From: DATFVA01 sp963839165
Lineage (GTDB): Bacteria; Bacteroidota; Ignavibacteria; Ignavibacteriales; Ignavibacteriaceae
DNA length: 64,000 bases
Reading direction: 5' to 3'
NCBI GenBank assembly: GCA_963839165.1
Contig: CAWIUG010000005.1
Span: 1,488,001-1,552,000 of the forward strand
The notes under the pieces were generated by a model. It made no database searches. It was not told the DNA's origin and worked only from the letters and a program-made list of their open reading frames with translations. Shown here in pieces: positions 1 through 10,244 of the stretch. Positions within the stretch are counted from its first letter, which is position 1, and the number at the start of each line of letters is the position of its first letter. Both the position numbers and the translations under genes were made by a program.

Positions 1-444
1 AAAATTATTACCCAGAATAGGATCAACTTTTATTCGCTCCAAATAGCTCTTAGCTCTCAGGGTATCCGTATAATTTGCGCCTGTAAAAGTACATTCATAA
101 ACACCCTCAGGGATAACAAACTTAAGAACACCAGCCAGGTTCTGCTGCAGAACCTCTGAATTATTATGGGGACTTTTGAAACGCCACTGCCTGTTAATAA
201 TTGTTTTACCAGTTGAGGAATCAAGAACTGAAATTTTCAGCAGGCCATCAACATAAACAAGTGAGTCCTCTTTTACTTTCAGCATTGAAGAAGTATCGAA
301 TAAATAATAGAACTCAACCGTATTAGAGTCAGGATCAAATGCAAACTGGGCATAATCAATATCGAAAGATAACTGGGTTTGTTGGGCGGGGGTTAGAGTT
401 AGTCCGGCTATTATAAACAAAATAATTAATGGAAACTTTTTCAT
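1..444 (-). CDS. Exported protein, N-terminal part (possible GWxTD-domain protein), cut by window edge
   Basis: The ATG at 444-442 opens a frame that stays open to base 1, giving 148 visible residues; the C-terminus lies outside the window. The N-terminus has a signal peptide: two lysines, a hydrophobic stretch, then AQQ near residue 20. The mature part is a beta-rich segment (FDPDSNTVEFYYLFDTS, later a VYVDGLLKISVLD stretch) that resembles the N-terminal half of GWxTD-domain exported proteins of Ignavibacteria. The GWxTD signature itself would be in the missing part, so this is inference. It lies downstream of the PorV-like gene, separated from it by a strong terminator hairpin at 466-502, so it may have its own promoter. 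Confidence 0.6.
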   Translation of the reverse strand, partial: MKKFPLIILFIIAGLTLTPAQQTQLSFDIDYAQFAFDPDSNTVEFYYLFDTSSMLKVKEDSLVYVDGLLKISVLDSSTGKTIINRQWRFKSPHNNSEVLQQNLAGVLKFVIPEGVYECTFTGANYTDTLRAKSYLERIKVDPILGNNF

Positions 445-465
445 ATCAGGTTATCATTTAAAACA

Positions 466-502
466 ATAAAAAACGGCACTTTTTATAATATAAAAAGTGC
501 CG
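466..502 (-). terminator. Intrinsic terminator after the PorV-like gene
   Basis: A near-perfect inverted repeat with 14-nt arms lies at 474-502 (arms begin CGGCACTTTTTATA). On the minus strand a run of six T follows at 473-468. It sits 24 bases past the stop of the gene at 526-1542 and before the start codon at 444. The arms include an A/T run, so some bidirectional activity is possible. Confidence 0.8.
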
Positions 503-525
503 CAGCCCAAAAAAAGGCAATTCCT

Positions 526-1542
526 TTATAACGAAAGCTTCACGGTGAAAATATGATTTGATGTCGGGAAATCTTTCACATCTCTGTATGCATAATCAAA
601 TACTATCCCTATACCGCTTTCTGTCTTGTACTGAATTCCGGCACCTGCGGTAAACCCGTAAATTGACTCTTCGGATTTTTGCATAGAAAGGTTATATCCT
701 CCTCTTGCAAAGAAGTAATCCATAAAGTTGTATTCCAATCCGAAATGTGCAATATCTTCATACGCATTGTTGGCTGTATATGTAGTTGCGAGAATAACTG
801 CATTCGTTTCATTAAATCTATGATCATAAGATAAACTCATTTCGAAATAACTTGGGATCTGAAAAGGTTCAGTCACAACCCCGTAATTTCCGGAAGAAGC
901 ACCAAGATTTGATCCGGGAACGGTAGTTGACGTCTGTAAATCCTGACCGGAGAACTGCATATTAGTTCCAACATTTTTTAATGAAGCTCCCATTGAGAGG
1001 AAGTCATTAAACCGATATTGAACACCCATGTCAAGTCCGAATCCAACTGCACTGGTATTCTGAATTGATTCACTTATTAACTTTAAATTAGTACCGACTG
1101 AAATTCTGTCAGTAAGCACCTTTGAATAAGTCAGCGATGCAGTAAGAAATCCGGGAGAATAAGTTTGACCTGTACCATCAGGAAAATCAGCTGTTGTAAC
1201 AGGAATTTCCCCGAAATCCAGAGTCTTAAAACTGAGTGCGATTGAGCCCATTTCGCCCAAGCTGGTAGAAATTGCAAAATAAGAAACATTTATATCTGCA
1301 AAATATTGCATATAACTGAACATAGCTTCTGTCTGAGGGGTTAGATCCAATCCTGCCGGGTTGTAATATATTGATTCAAGACCCGTAAGAGAAGCAAGAA
1401 AGGCACCGCCGGTTGCAATACCTCTGGCACCGACCGGGATGAGCAATTCCTCAGCGCCCGTAGTACCCTTACGATCGGTATCGCCTGCATATAACGAACT
1501 GCATAACAAAACCAGAATTAAGAAAGTAAAAATCTTTTTCAT
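526..1542 (-). CDS. PorV/PorQ family outer-membrane beta-barrel protein
   Basis: Predicted 338-aa outer-membrane protein of the PorV/PorQ (UPF0164-like) family, which in type IX secretion binds or shuttles cargo at the cell surface. It has a signal peptide (MKKIFTFLILVLL to about residue 20), then the family N-terminal signature GAEELLIPVGARGIATGG, then ESIYYNPAGL, then alternating amphipathic strands ending in an aromatic C-terminal strand (HIFTVKLSL). I chose ATG 1542 because a GGAG ribosome-binding site lies 9 nt upstream; the frame could begin five codons earlier only at a TTG that overlaps that site. It follows the large secreted protein and TonB receptor on the same strand, which suggests a shared export or uptake function. 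Family known; the specific cargo is not. Confidence 0.85.
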   Translation of the reverse strand: MKKIFTFLILVLLCSSLYAGDTDRKGTTGAEELLIPVGARGIATGGAFLASLTGLESIYYNPAGLDLTPQTEAMFSYMQYFADINVSYFAISTSLGEMGSIALSFKTLDFGEIPVTTADFPDGTGQTYSPGFLTASLTYSKVLTDRISVGTNLKLISESIQNTSAVGFGLDMGVQYRFNDFLSMGASLKNVGTNMQFSGQDLQTSTTVPGSNLGASSGNYGVVTEPFQIPSYFEMSLSYDHRFNETNAVILATTYTANNAYEDIAHFGLEYNFMDYFFARGGYNLSMQKSEESIYGFTAGAGIQYKTESGIGIVFDYAYRDVKDFPTSNHIFTVKLSL

Positions 1543-1576
1543 GTGTCTATACTCCAAAATTTTTAAGAATTTTAAT

Positions 1577-1604
1577 CGGAGACAGACCTTATGGTCTGCC
1601 TCCG
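1577..1604 (-). terminator. Hairpin between secreted protein and PorV-like gene
   Basis: Twelve-base arms (CGGAGACAGACC and GGTCTGCCTCCG) with a 4-nt loop and one G-T pair lie between the two genes. The following tract on the minus strand is AT-rich but not a clean T run, so it may attenuate rather than fully terminate, leaving partial read-through into the PorV-like gene. Confidence 0.55.
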
Positions 1605-1611
1605 TAAATTT

Positions 1612-4600
1612 TTAATATTTCTTCAATTGTTTTTGTGGCATAATTATCGAGAACTTGAGTATCTTCTGTCCATATTTTGGAGAGTCAACAATCGCAATAT
1701 ATAGTCCCGATGCAGCCCTGATTCCCGCATCATTTTTCAAATCCCACTGCAGGAACGGGGAAGAGGGCAATGATTTATCACCCGTACTCAGCGTTCTGAG
1801 TTTATTTCCCGAAAGGCTATAAATAGTTACAGTTACATCTCTCGGAAGATTTGAGAAAGTTACAAACGGTTCATCAGGCGGAGAATTTGTATAACTAGTT
1901 GCCGGGTTAAAGCCGTATAAAGGATTCGGAAATACATTTACTTTATTAAATAATGCTTTTTCTTCATCGGCATTAAGATTACCATTTTTCCTTGTTTCAA
2001 ATTCATATACATCAGCGGTTGTGTATGGATAATTATCAACATTTACAACTATTTTATCACCTGGTGTATACGTAGATTCATTAGTGGCTTTTTGAATACC
2101 CACGGCGTAAAGAGTATTGAAAAACGGAGATGCCGCTATATTTCGTTCATCCTGCGTTAACGTAGCTTCAGGAGGAATAGGATAGAATGCTCCATTTGCA
2201 ACAGTTGATCCGTTTAGATCGGCATATCCGGCATTTGGATCAAGGTATGGACCTCCTTTGTATATCCTTTGACCTCCATTAGGATCATAAGGTGCATCAA
2301 AGATGAGGATATATTCGCCGGATAACAGGAGAGATGTACCTGGATCCCATACACCATCAGGGTTACCACCTAAATCCGCACGTTTTTCGATAAATCCAAC
2401 CGCCATCTGTCTTGTTTCTCCAAAGTTTGGATCATCAACCCAAACCTGAAAAGGAACATCTACATATCCAAACGGACGATCATTTTCCGCATCCCAATTT
2501 CCTACTGCTCCTTTACCTAAAGTATCCTGAGAGGAAATCGCTTCGGCATATTTAAAGAATCTTTTCTGCTGGGTATTTGATGCTCCAAAAAATCCATTCA
2601 AATACCGGTACGCCTTCTGAGTCTCACCAAATCTTATCTCAACTCTTCGCAATCTATCTGCGGTGACATAAGTTCCTGTGAGTACACTAAGGTTTCCACC
2701 GATATTTTCAAGATTTGAATGCTGGTTTATATCCACAGACAAATAATGAACAACTGAGGCCGCAGTATCGACCCAATTATTCTTTACCTGATACGATAGA
2801 CTGGTGTCTAATACCGGCTCTTCATCTGAAAGTCTTACTATGAATCCATCAGTTGGACTCACATTTACCTTTTCAGTGTTATATAAATAATATTTCAATG
2901 AATCAGCTACTACCGTACCTTTTGTAACATCCTCCAACTTCCAGAAAGTTGAATATAACTCTGTGGAACTATCGGGGAAGAATGTAACCTTATATTTATC
3001 GCCTGTTAATTCATCCTTTATCACCGGATCATATTCTATTTGTCCTCTGCTGCCGCCCTCGACCTGTTCACCGCTGCCGGTTAATCCAGGAGGACTATAT
3101 AAATCCGAAGCCATTGTAACGGTAGTGATTTTAGGAATATTTTCTACTAATCCAACAAATGATTGAGAACCGACATAATAATCACCTACTGTTCCCAAAG
3201 GTTTAGTCGGGTCAGCTTTATACACAAGCGCGTAATAATTGAGTGAATAAGACGTAACTGAGAAGTAATAAGGTTTTCCTTTGATCAGAGGACCGCCCGT
3301 AAACGGATCTTGAGTAATTCTAAGTCTGATTCTTCCAGTTTGCGGATCAGAATATACAGCTCTGTTAAGCTGGTGATCAGCATCCGGTGCGGGATAGAGT
3401 AACTCTATTCCACCTGTATTTGAGTTCTGATTATATACATCCTGGATAAAGTTATCGAGAGTATATCTTGCTACAAGGACTCTGTTCTCTTCATTATTAA
3501 CCGTGGTAGCGGTTGTATTGCTCTTGTAAGCATATATGTTGTAACCCTGGAAATGGTTATTGTATGCTTCGGTTGAATCAACAAATGAAACCTGAGGTGC
3601 TGTATTCCAGGATAAATCAATAAAATTCTCACCAGTGCTCACCTCCGGATTAATTGCCGGGGCAGGAGAAGGAGCAACGAAATTCTGATCGAAAATAAAC
3701 TGAGCTCCGTCATCAATCTGCTGGGCAACCGTAATTGAATTTAAAGGATTACTTCCCTGGCCAACAACATATGCGGCTACTATTTCCTGTTCCTGGCCCC
3801 GGACTAACACAAAAGGACCAGTATTGGACATTTGCCTGATATCGGCTTCTGTAGTATTAAGCCATCCGGTTTGACTAACAGGATCACCAGAGTACCAGAA
3901 TCTTGGATCAACATCAGCGCACGGGACACCTTTTACTTCTCCGTAAGACCAGTTACAGGGATCAACAACGTCTCCGGCCCGGGATAATCCAAGGATCAAA
4001 TTCCTTGCCTGTTCCGCGTTATCAGGATCGCTAAGATTCACATCTCCATTTATATACTCAACAAATGAGGAAAGAGGCTGATTTCTTGCACCGGGGGTAG
4101 CGGAAATACCCTTCAGACTGCCTCTTATACTAAAAGCAGAATCGAGTGGTGTATCTCCCTCATTGAATATTCCATCTCCATTATTATCGATGTATGTAAC
4201 TCCCGGAATATAAGCTGTAGGACCGGAAAAGAAATCGATCATAAAACAAGGAGGCTGGTTTCCCCAATCACCAGGACTCGGTTTTTTCAAATAAGTATAA
4301 CCTGCATTTCTGATTGTGTCGCAACCAACCAGATTTATGGTAGCACCAGTTGCTTCACCAACATCCGGGTCAGCCCAGACACCAAAGTATACGTTATTAA
4401 GTGTATCAGGATCTTCTGGTCTTAAACCTACGTAGTTGATTCTGTATCTGATAAACAGAAGATTTCCGATAGCTCCAGCCGAAGCGAATCCGAAAACAGT
4501 CTGCCGGATCTCAATACCAAGAGGACTTATAGTATTCCATCTTCTCTGTGCTGCGGCCAGCCCGTCATTATATACACACCAGATAGTTTCATCTCCAAGG

Positions 4601-5184
4601 ATATCAGGTGAATCTTCATCAGAATCCCACTTCCCGTTACCATTAAGATCGACCGGATTATATTGTCCATCGCCATCTCCATCATAAAAATCTGCACCAA
4701 GATCCACAGCATCTTTCCAATCCTGCCATGACTGACCGAAAGGCTGATCCTGTGAATTCAGAACATATAGCTGAGCCCGGGTATCTGACTGGCCTCCTGC
4801 TACTGTCCCGGGTACATAATCCTCAACAAGCGAGGCTGCGGCAACTGCGTTTGCCCACGGCACTCCATTTCTGGTACCGCTCAAATAGAAACCACCGGAA
4901 AAAAGGAACTCATGATTTCCGAAATAACCATTGGTCTTTCCGCCGTCGGGAAGAGTAACTTCAGCAATTACTCCTTTACTGTTGAGAGGTATATTAAGAT
5001 TGTTTACCTGCATTCTGTAACCATCACCAACCTTACCCGAGGTAGCATTGTTCATTTTGGCAACGGTTTTATTTAGTCTGCCTCCGCCTTTTTTATTGTC
5101 CCCTTTAAACCCATATGAAAGGGATAAAAGCAGAAGTATAAAAGGCACAAACCTGAAATAGTGTATAAACTGTTTAATTCTCAT
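1612..5184 (-). CDS. Large secreted surface protein with Ca-binding loops and T9SS-like C-terminal domain
   Basis: 1190-aa exported protein with a signal peptide at residues 1-25. Residues 168-196 hold two acidic calcium-binding type loops (DGDGDGQYNPVD, then LNGNGKWDSDEDSPD) followed by the D-ET-WCVYND motif often seen in long secreted proteins of Ignavibacteria. The middle contains fibronectin-like segments (PEVSTGENFIDLSWNTA). The C-terminal about 100 residues (VFPNPLYGFN, then TVTIYSLSGNKLRTL, then ASGLYIAIV) have the beta-sandwich pattern of type IX sorting domains, though the tail MPQKQLKKY after the last strand is atypical. Start ATG 5184 has an AGGAAA site 6 nt upstream. It lies 41 nt after the TonB receptor gene, so the two are probably co-transcribed. 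No enzymatic motif was recognised. Confidence 0.75.
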   Translation of the reverse strand: MRIKQFIHYFRFVPFILLLLSLSYGFKGDNKKGGGRLNKTVAKMNNATSGKVGDGYRMQVNNLNIPLNSKGVIAEVTLPDGGKTNGYFGNHEFLFSGGFYLSGTRNGVPWANAVAAASLVEDYVPGTVAGGQSDTRAQLYVLNSQDQPFGQSWQDWKDAVDLGADFYDGDGDGQYNPVDLNGNGKWDSDEDSPDILGDETIWCVYNDGLAAAQRRWNTISPLGIEIRQTVFGFASAGAIGNLLFIRYRINYVGLRPEDPDTLNNVYFGVWADPDVGEATGATINLVGCDTIRNAGYTYLKKPSPGDWGNQPPCFMIDFFSGPTAYIPGVTYIDNNGDGIFNEGDTPLDSAFSIRGSLKGISATPGARNQPLSSFVEYINGDVNLSDPDNAEQARNLILGLSRAGDVVDPCNWSYGEVKGVPCADVDPRFWYSGDPVSQTGWLNTTEADIRQMSNTGPFVLVRGQEQEIVAAYVVGQGSNPLNSITVAQQIDDGAQFIFDQNFVAPSPAPAINPEVSTGENFIDLSWNTAPQVSFVDSTEAYNNHFQGYNIYAYKSNTTATTVNNEENRVLVARYTLDNFIQDVYNQNSNTGGIELLYPAPDADHQLNRAVYSDPQTGRIRLRITQDPFTGGPLIKGKPYYFSVTSYSLNYYALVYKADPTKPLGTVGDYYVGSQSFVGLVENIPKITTVTMASDLYSPPGLTGSGEQVEGGSRGQIEYDPVIKDELTGDKYKVTFFPDSSTELYSTFWKLEDVTKGTVVADSLKYYLYNTEKVNVSPTDGFIVRLSDEEPVLDTSLSYQVKNNWVDTAASVVHYLSVDINQHSNLENIGGNLSVLTGTYVTADRLRRVEIRFGETQKAYRYLNGFFGASNTQQKRFFKYAEAISSQDTLGKGAVGNWDAENDRPFGYVDVPFQVWVDDPNFGETRQMAVGFIEKRADLGGNPDGVWDPGTSLLLSGEYILIFDAPYDPNGGQRIYKGGPYLDPNAGYADLNGSTVANGAFYPIPPEATLTQDERNIAASPFFNTLYAVGIQKATNESTYTPGDKIVVNVDNYPYTTADVYEFETRKNGNLNADEEKALFNKVNVFPNPLYGFNPATSYTNSPPDEPFVTFSNLPRDVTVTIYSLSGNKLRTLSTGDKSLPSSPFLQWDLKNDAGIRAASGLYIAIVDSPKYGQKILKFSIIMPQKQLKKY

Positions 5185-5225
5185 TTCAATTTCCTATTGC
5201 TTGTAAATTATTCCATTTCATTTAA

Positions 5226-8048
5226 CTATAACCCGGATATGTCAACTTTTAATCCAAGCCTTATTAATCTGGGTATACCGTAATTTGCAGGATTCTGTTC
5301 TAATGACATATAGTCCTGTACATATCCTTCGCCCGATTGTTGAGCAGTAGCTCTTCCCTCAGGAGTATTCAACCAATCTGTAGTGGAAGGACTACCCGTT
5401 GAACGATATACGGAAACAACATTTTCAGCATCAAACAGATTCTGAATCCATAGATAAGGTGATAGTTTAATTGATGATATAAAGAATGCCTTTTCCAGAC
5501 GGAAATCGACTCTGAACGAAGAAGGACCGTAAGCCGAATTTATATATCCAAGTGTACTGGAAATAATGGAATTATCACCCACAAGGTTATATTTATCCAC
5601 GGGTGTATAAGGACGTCCGGAATTAAATGATAGTAAAACATTTGCATCAACCATTTCAAAAACTCCCAGTTCACCTTCCGGTATAAAGAAGTCAATGGTA
5701 GCTGTAGCTGTATGTCTCTGGTCAAAATTCAGAGGAGCGATGACCTTGGGAGGTAAGTTATCAAGATTTCTGAATACGGCAGTTTGACTTGAGCTGGTTG
5801 AAGAACCTGTTCCTTCAGCAATCGAAAAAGTATAGTTCAGAGAAAGTCCGAAATACTTTACTCTACTAACATCCAGTGAAAAAGCTAATCCTTTTGTAGT
5901 TCCGAAATCAGCATTCTCCGGATAAATTGCGGTGTGAATTTCACCACCGGGGATTCTCTGAAACCTATGACTCTGAACGTTAACGAGTCCTTTAATATTT
6001 TTATAAAAGGCAGTTAAGTTTATAGCAGCTATATTACTGAACATCTGGCGGAAACCAATTTCATATTGCAAGGTTTCTTCTGCTTTTAACGCTCCATTCT
6101 GACCAAACTGCGGATCATACTGAATGAATTGTTCATAATCGTTTGGTCCAGCATAAACATCATTCAATTCAGGCAGCTGTATGAATCTACCGAACTGAGC
6201 ATGAAATACCGTTGATTCAGTAACAGGAAATCCTAAACCAATTCTGGGTGATATTTCGACCTCAGGATCTCTTACGTGAAAATCACCCGGATCGAAATCA
6301 AACTGGTTAGTACCGCCGTAATAAGGAAGTGACGGGTTATTAAGTACATACGATTTAATATCTAAATAGTCTAATCTTATACCAAGGTTCAATACAAGAT
6401 CTTCAAGCTCGAAACGATCCTGAATATAAGCATAGCCAAGGAAAGGTTTACGAGGTCTCAAAAACTGATTTGCATTATCCGAGGTAGTTTTATTCTTACC
6501 GGTTACATCATAACCGAATGCGTATGGCTGCAATGCCTGATATTTCTGATCCAATGTAAGAGAATCGGGTTGACCGGCAAGCTGATAAGCATAAATTCCA
6601 TATCCCCTCACAGTATGATATTCAGCACCGCCTCCGATTTCAAAGAGGTGGTTGGCAATCTGGGAAGTCAGATCAAAGTCACCGATTAAAGCCCCATCTT
6701 CCCTCCTCTGGTAGAGTCCGCTTGCATAGCCATATGGAACAAAAATCCCATTCTCATCAGAAGACAGCGTTCTCTGACCGTCGCCCAAAAGAGTTACGCC
6801 AAACCTTTGTGCCCACACCGAGCTGTCGCCATAAGCCATCAAATTATCCTTTAAGAAAGGATTATATCTCTTATATTGGAACATTCGGTAACCAAGAGTA
6901 AGATTCCAGAAAGTAGTCGCGCTGACTGTTTGAGAAACCCTTCCACTAAATGAATAGTTATCCTGATTATATTCTTCCTGGAACGCAGCATCATTTTTAG
7001 CATAAAAATAGCTCCAGTTCTTTGCAATCCGGGTATTCACATTAGCGGAGAGATAAGCTGTGAACTCTCCCATCTGATGTTTAGTTCTCCCCGAATATCT
7101 CCAGACACTTGAAGGATCATTGGGGCGAACATTGGATGAAGTACCATTTGATGGAAAATTGATCCCGATTGCACTGGGGTTACTATCAAGGTACCATCCA
7201 CGTTCAGCAGAAAGGAAAATTGTATGTTCCTTTATACCCGGAATGATCGGTCCGCTCAAATTAGCGGAGTAAAGATTATACCCATAATCATCGAGATAAT
7301 ATGAAGATACCGCCTCACCCGATATTTTATAGTTTGGATCGCCGGATTTTGTTGTAATACTTATTATACCCGACTGAGCCTGACCATATTTGGCTTCATA
7401 TCCGCCAACCTGGAAAGAAATCTGATCAATTGCGTTATCACTAACCTGTGAAACACTCCCGCGATTGTACAGGTTCGTCTGGGGTATACCGTCAACTATA
7501 TACAGAACCTCGGAGCTTCTGCCTCCTCTAACATTCAGTGCGGCATTTCCGGATACACCTCCGCTTCCCTCCTGAACGACAACACCAGCCTGCAAAGCGG
7601 CAATATTAGTAACACCTCTTACCGGCAGTTTGGCTATCTGATCGGCATCAAATACCTTAACAGTATTGGTAGCCTTTTCCTCGAAAAGCTTATTACTTTG
7701 AACAACAATTTCGGGTAGTGTAAAATCAGTAGTTAATTCTGCATTCAATTCATATGTAACTCCGGGAACTACCCTTACATTTTGAATTGTTTTAGGAGCA
7801 TAACCCACATAACTGAATTTCACTTGGTAGGTACCAGGTGAGATATTAAGTATAAAGAAGTTGCCGTTTACATCGGTTGCGGCACCTTTTTCTGTATTTA
7901 ACACTATAACGTTCGCGCCGATTAGCGGTTCTTTTGTATCGGCATCGATCACTTTTCCACTTAGTTTTCCTACTCCCGATTGTGCAATAAGAGTAGAAGA
8001 AAATAAGAGGAGTACCATAATGAAAAGTTTAGTAATCGAATTTTTCAT
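5226..8048 (-). CDS. TonB-dependent receptor with carboxypeptidase-regulatory-like N-terminal domain
   Basis: 940-aa outer-membrane receptor. Order: signal peptide (1-22); a CarboxypepD_reg-like domain at about 26-110 (GKVIDADTKEPLIGANV, GTYQVKFSYVGY); plug domain at about 125-240 with LNVRGGRSSEVLYIVDGIP and a YGQAQSGIISITTKSG segment; and a 22-strand-type barrel to the C-terminus. This matches SusC/OmpA-like and general TonB receptors that import ligands with energy from TonB-ExbBD. There is no SusD partner next door; instead the downstream genes are a large secreted protein and a PorV-like protein. Start ATG 8048 has GGAGA 4-8 nt upstream. The substrate cannot be told from the sequence. 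Confidence 0.88.
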   Translation of the reverse strand: MKNSITKLFIMVLLLFSSTLIAQSGVGKLSGKVIDADTKEPLIGANVIVLNTEKGAATDVNGNFFILNISPGTYQVKFSYVGYAPKTIQNVRVVPGVTYELNAELTTDFTLPEIVVQSNKLFEEKATNTVKVFDADQIAKLPVRGVTNIAALQAGVVVQEGSGGVSGNAALNVRGGRSSEVLYIVDGIPQTNLYNRGSVSQVSDNAIDQISFQVGGYEAKYGQAQSGIISITTKSGDPNYKISGEAVSSYYLDDYGYNLYSANLSGPIIPGIKEHTIFLSAERGWYLDSNPSAIGINFPSNGTSSNVRPNDPSSVWRYSGRTKHQMGEFTAYLSANVNTRIAKNWSYFYAKNDAAFQEEYNQDNYSFSGRVSQTVSATTFWNLTLGYRMFQYKRYNPFLKDNLMAYGDSSVWAQRFGVTLLGDGQRTLSSDENGIFVPYGYASGLYQRREDGALIGDFDLTSQIANHLFEIGGGAEYHTVRGYGIYAYQLAGQPDSLTLDQKYQALQPYAFGYDVTGKNKTTSDNANQFLRPRKPFLGYAYIQDRFELEDLVLNLGIRLDYLDIKSYVLNNPSLPYYGGTNQFDFDPGDFHVRDPEVEISPRIGLGFPVTESTVFHAQFGRFIQLPELNDVYAGPNDYEQFIQYDPQFGQNGALKAEETLQYEIGFRQMFSNIAAINLTAFYKNIKGLVNVQSHRFQRIPGGEIHTAIYPENADFGTTKGLAFSLDVSRVKYFGLSLNYTFSIAEGTGSSTSSSQTAVFRNLDNLPPKVIAPLNFDQRHTATATIDFFIPEGELGVFEMVDANVLLSFNSGRPYTPVDKYNLVGDNSIISSTLGYINSAYGPSSFRVDFRLEKAFFISSIKLSPYLWIQNLFDAENVVSVYRSTGSPSTTDWLNTPEGRATAQQSGEGYVQDYMSLEQNPANYGIPRLIRLGLKVDISGL

Positions 8049-8164
8049 CTTTTCTCCATCATAATTAATGACATTTATTTACATAAAGAAGTTATGTTCT
8101 GAAGTTATTTTTTGGCAGTAACTTTAATCCTCTCCCCGACATTGAGTTTAGATCAATACGACAC

Positions 8165-8207
8165 AAAAAAGGGCGGATGTTCTAAATTTTTCAGAAGAAA
8201 TCCGCCC
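8165..8207 (-). terminator. Strong intrinsic terminator after the Asp-box protein gene
   Basis: Perfect 8-bp GC-rich arms (GGGCGGAT at 8171-8178 and ATCCGCCC at 8200-8207) are followed on the minus strand by six T (8170-8165). It lies 22 bases past the stop of the gene at 8229-10124 and separates it from the TonB receptor gene. Confidence 0.88.
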
Positions 8208-8228
8208 TCGTAACTTAATTAAATAATT

Positions 8229-10124
8229 TTATTTCAACAACATCATTTTCTTAGATTGGGTAAAATTCCCTGCCTGGATTTTATAGATATAAAGTCCTGA
8301 CGCAAGATTAGATGCGTTAAAATCAATTGAATGAGCTCCAACTTCCTGCTCACCATTAACTAAAGTGATAACTTCCTGACCAAGAGTATTATAAACCTTT
8401 AATTCCACATTGCTTCTCTTCGACAATGTATAATTAATTGTTGTAGTCGGGTTGAAAGGATTTGGATAGTTCTGGTCAAGTGAAAATTTATCAACAGTTA
8501 GATTATTATCCTTAACACCTACCGGAGTAAAATTAAAGCTAACTGTATTGTATTTCCAGATTCCAACTGATTTTGAACTTTCACCTAATACACTTGTACC
8601 GGGAATTTCATCATAATATGAGATGAAATGAACAGTCGCAACATCACCCTGTGTTTCAACTTCAGATATCTGAGGCCAGTAGTTTTCCTCGTCAGGTACT
8701 GAATACGCAATTTCCGGATCGTGGAATGTTACGCCGCCATCTTCTGAGTATGCATAAACTATATCATAATAAAACCAGTTACCTTCAGTCGCATCCGAAT
8801 ACACATTTATTGAACTTGCACCCGGTTCGCCACTAAACTGAGGACGGGCCCACATAACTACAACAAGCTGCCCTGTAGAATCAGTTTTAACAAAAGGTCT
8901 TTGAGGACCGTTCATATTTCCAACAAAATATGATCCGTCTAAAGAATAATCATACTGTTCAACAGCAGGTAATTCCACTGAAATCCAGTTTTTATCTCTA
9001 TCATTCCAGTAAGCTATCGGGTAAACATTACTAGTATCATGATAAGCTGATCTGATTCCTACTGAGTTGGTACCACCATGAACTACGTGAGTAACTCCCT
9101 GCATATCAACATATTGTGAGCCGATATCGAACTGCTCAAAATATATTTCATAAGTTGGGCGATTTGTAATTTCACCGGATCCGTCATGCTGGATCATTGT
9201 ACCTTGCCAGGTTCCGCCTCCATCAGTAGAATACCAGTGATATAGTCCGCTTGCACTATCCGGGTCCTGAGTGTCGCCACCGCCGTAAACTGCACCCAAT
9301 CCGCCAGCTTTTGCAACTGAAGTTACAACTGAGATTTTATCTCCATGTGCGTTTATAACAGGGTCGTTACCGAAGGCAGTTCCCCAAAAAGTAGGATCAT
9401 TACTACCGATAGAATCGATAACAGAAAAAGTATGTCCACCATCAGTTGAAGCAGCAATATTCAGATAGTTTGGCACATAATTATCTGCTAACTCCCAGAA
9501 AATGCCGTTACCATCTAATGCCATACGCGGCCAACCGGCATTCAAAGCAGTCAAGGAATCAGTTAATTCTACTCCTGTACCAGGATCATTCATTAAATCA
9601 ATTTCCCACAGATGGTTATTGATAAGTCCATTACTGTTCAAAAAGTCATAAATAGATACATATACTACACCATTCTCACCCATTATTAGATGAGAATCCC
9701 ATCCGGTCCTTACAGGAATACCTGTGCCTGTTAATCCATACAGGAAATACTGTGACTGACCGAAATCGTCGATGAAGCCAAAAACTCCCGCACGCTGCTG
9801 ATCCTGATCTGTTGCAAATGCAAAAGGATCTAAAGCTCCATCACCTGTGAAATCATACATAAATGTAGAAGCCGGGGTCCAACTGTTGCTTGGCCAATCA
9901 AAGTTAGCATACACTAAATCCTGCGTTGCGCCGTTTGGTTTATTTGAAGAATTTAATTGACGGTTTTTATAATCAATATAAAAATTGCTTGCAGCATTAG
10001 GGTTTTCAGTAAAAGCTATGGGTGCAACCTTAGCTTTAACTTTTTTATAACTGGAAGATTGTGCAAAGGCAAAGGAACTTATAAGTGCCAGCACAATTAA
10101 TAAAACAGGAAATCTTTTTATCAT
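8229..10124 (-). CDS. Secreted Asp-box (sialidase-like propeller) protein with T9SS-type sorting domain
   Basis: 631-aa exported protein with a signal peptide (IKRFPVLLIVLALISSFAFAQ). Several Asp-box motifs are visible (SxDGGHTF, STDGGGTW, SEDGGVTF), which mark blades of sialidase/BNR-type beta-propellers. The last about 90 residues are a textbook Ignavibacteria sorting domain: LDQNYPNPFNPTTTINYTL, then VELKVYNTLGQEV, then ASGLYIYKIQAGNF and a lysine-rich end. By family knowledge this domain directs export through the type IX system. Catalytic residues of a true sialidase were not identified, so an enzymatic role is not claimed. Start ATG 10124 has GGAG 7 nt upstream. It is flanked by a strong terminator and is probably monocistronic. 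Confidence 0.82.
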   Translation of the reverse strand: MIKRFPVLLIVLALISSFAFAQSSSYKKVKAKVAPIAFTENPNAASNFYIDYKNRQLNSSNKPNGATQDLVYANFDWPSNSWTPASTFMYDFTGDGALDPFAFATDQDQQRAGVFGFIDDFGQSQYFLYGLTGTGIPVRTGWDSHLIMGENGVVYVSIYDFLNSNGLINNHLWEIDLMNDPGTGVELTDSLTALNAGWPRMALDGNGIFWELADNYVPNYLNIAASTDGGHTFSVIDSIGSNDPTFWGTAFGNDPVINAHGDKISVVTSVAKAGGLGAVYGGGDTQDPDSASGLYHWYSTDGGGTWQGTMIQHDGSGEITNRPTYEIYFEQFDIGSQYVDMQGVTHVVHGGTNSVGIRSAYHDTSNVYPIAYWNDRDKNWISVELPAVEQYDYSLDGSYFVGNMNGPQRPFVKTDSTGQLVVVMWARPQFSGEPGASSINVYSDATEGNWFYYDIVYAYSEDGGVTFHDPEIAYSVPDEENYWPQISEVETQGDVATVHFISYYDEIPGTSVLGESSKSVGIWKYNTVSFNFTPVGVKDNNLTVDKFSLDQNYPNPFNPTTTINYTLSKRSNVELKVYNTLGQEVITLVNGEQEVGAHSIDFNASNLASGLYIYKIQAGNFTQSKKMMLLK

Positions 10125-10244
10125 AACGCTCTCCTTGAATAAATAAGTGAATTTGGTTTTGATTTTATAGAAATGTAGTAAAAAAATTCAGCTAAACTCC
10201 TCAAATTATTATGAATAATATTTTGAATTTATAAAATCAAAATA

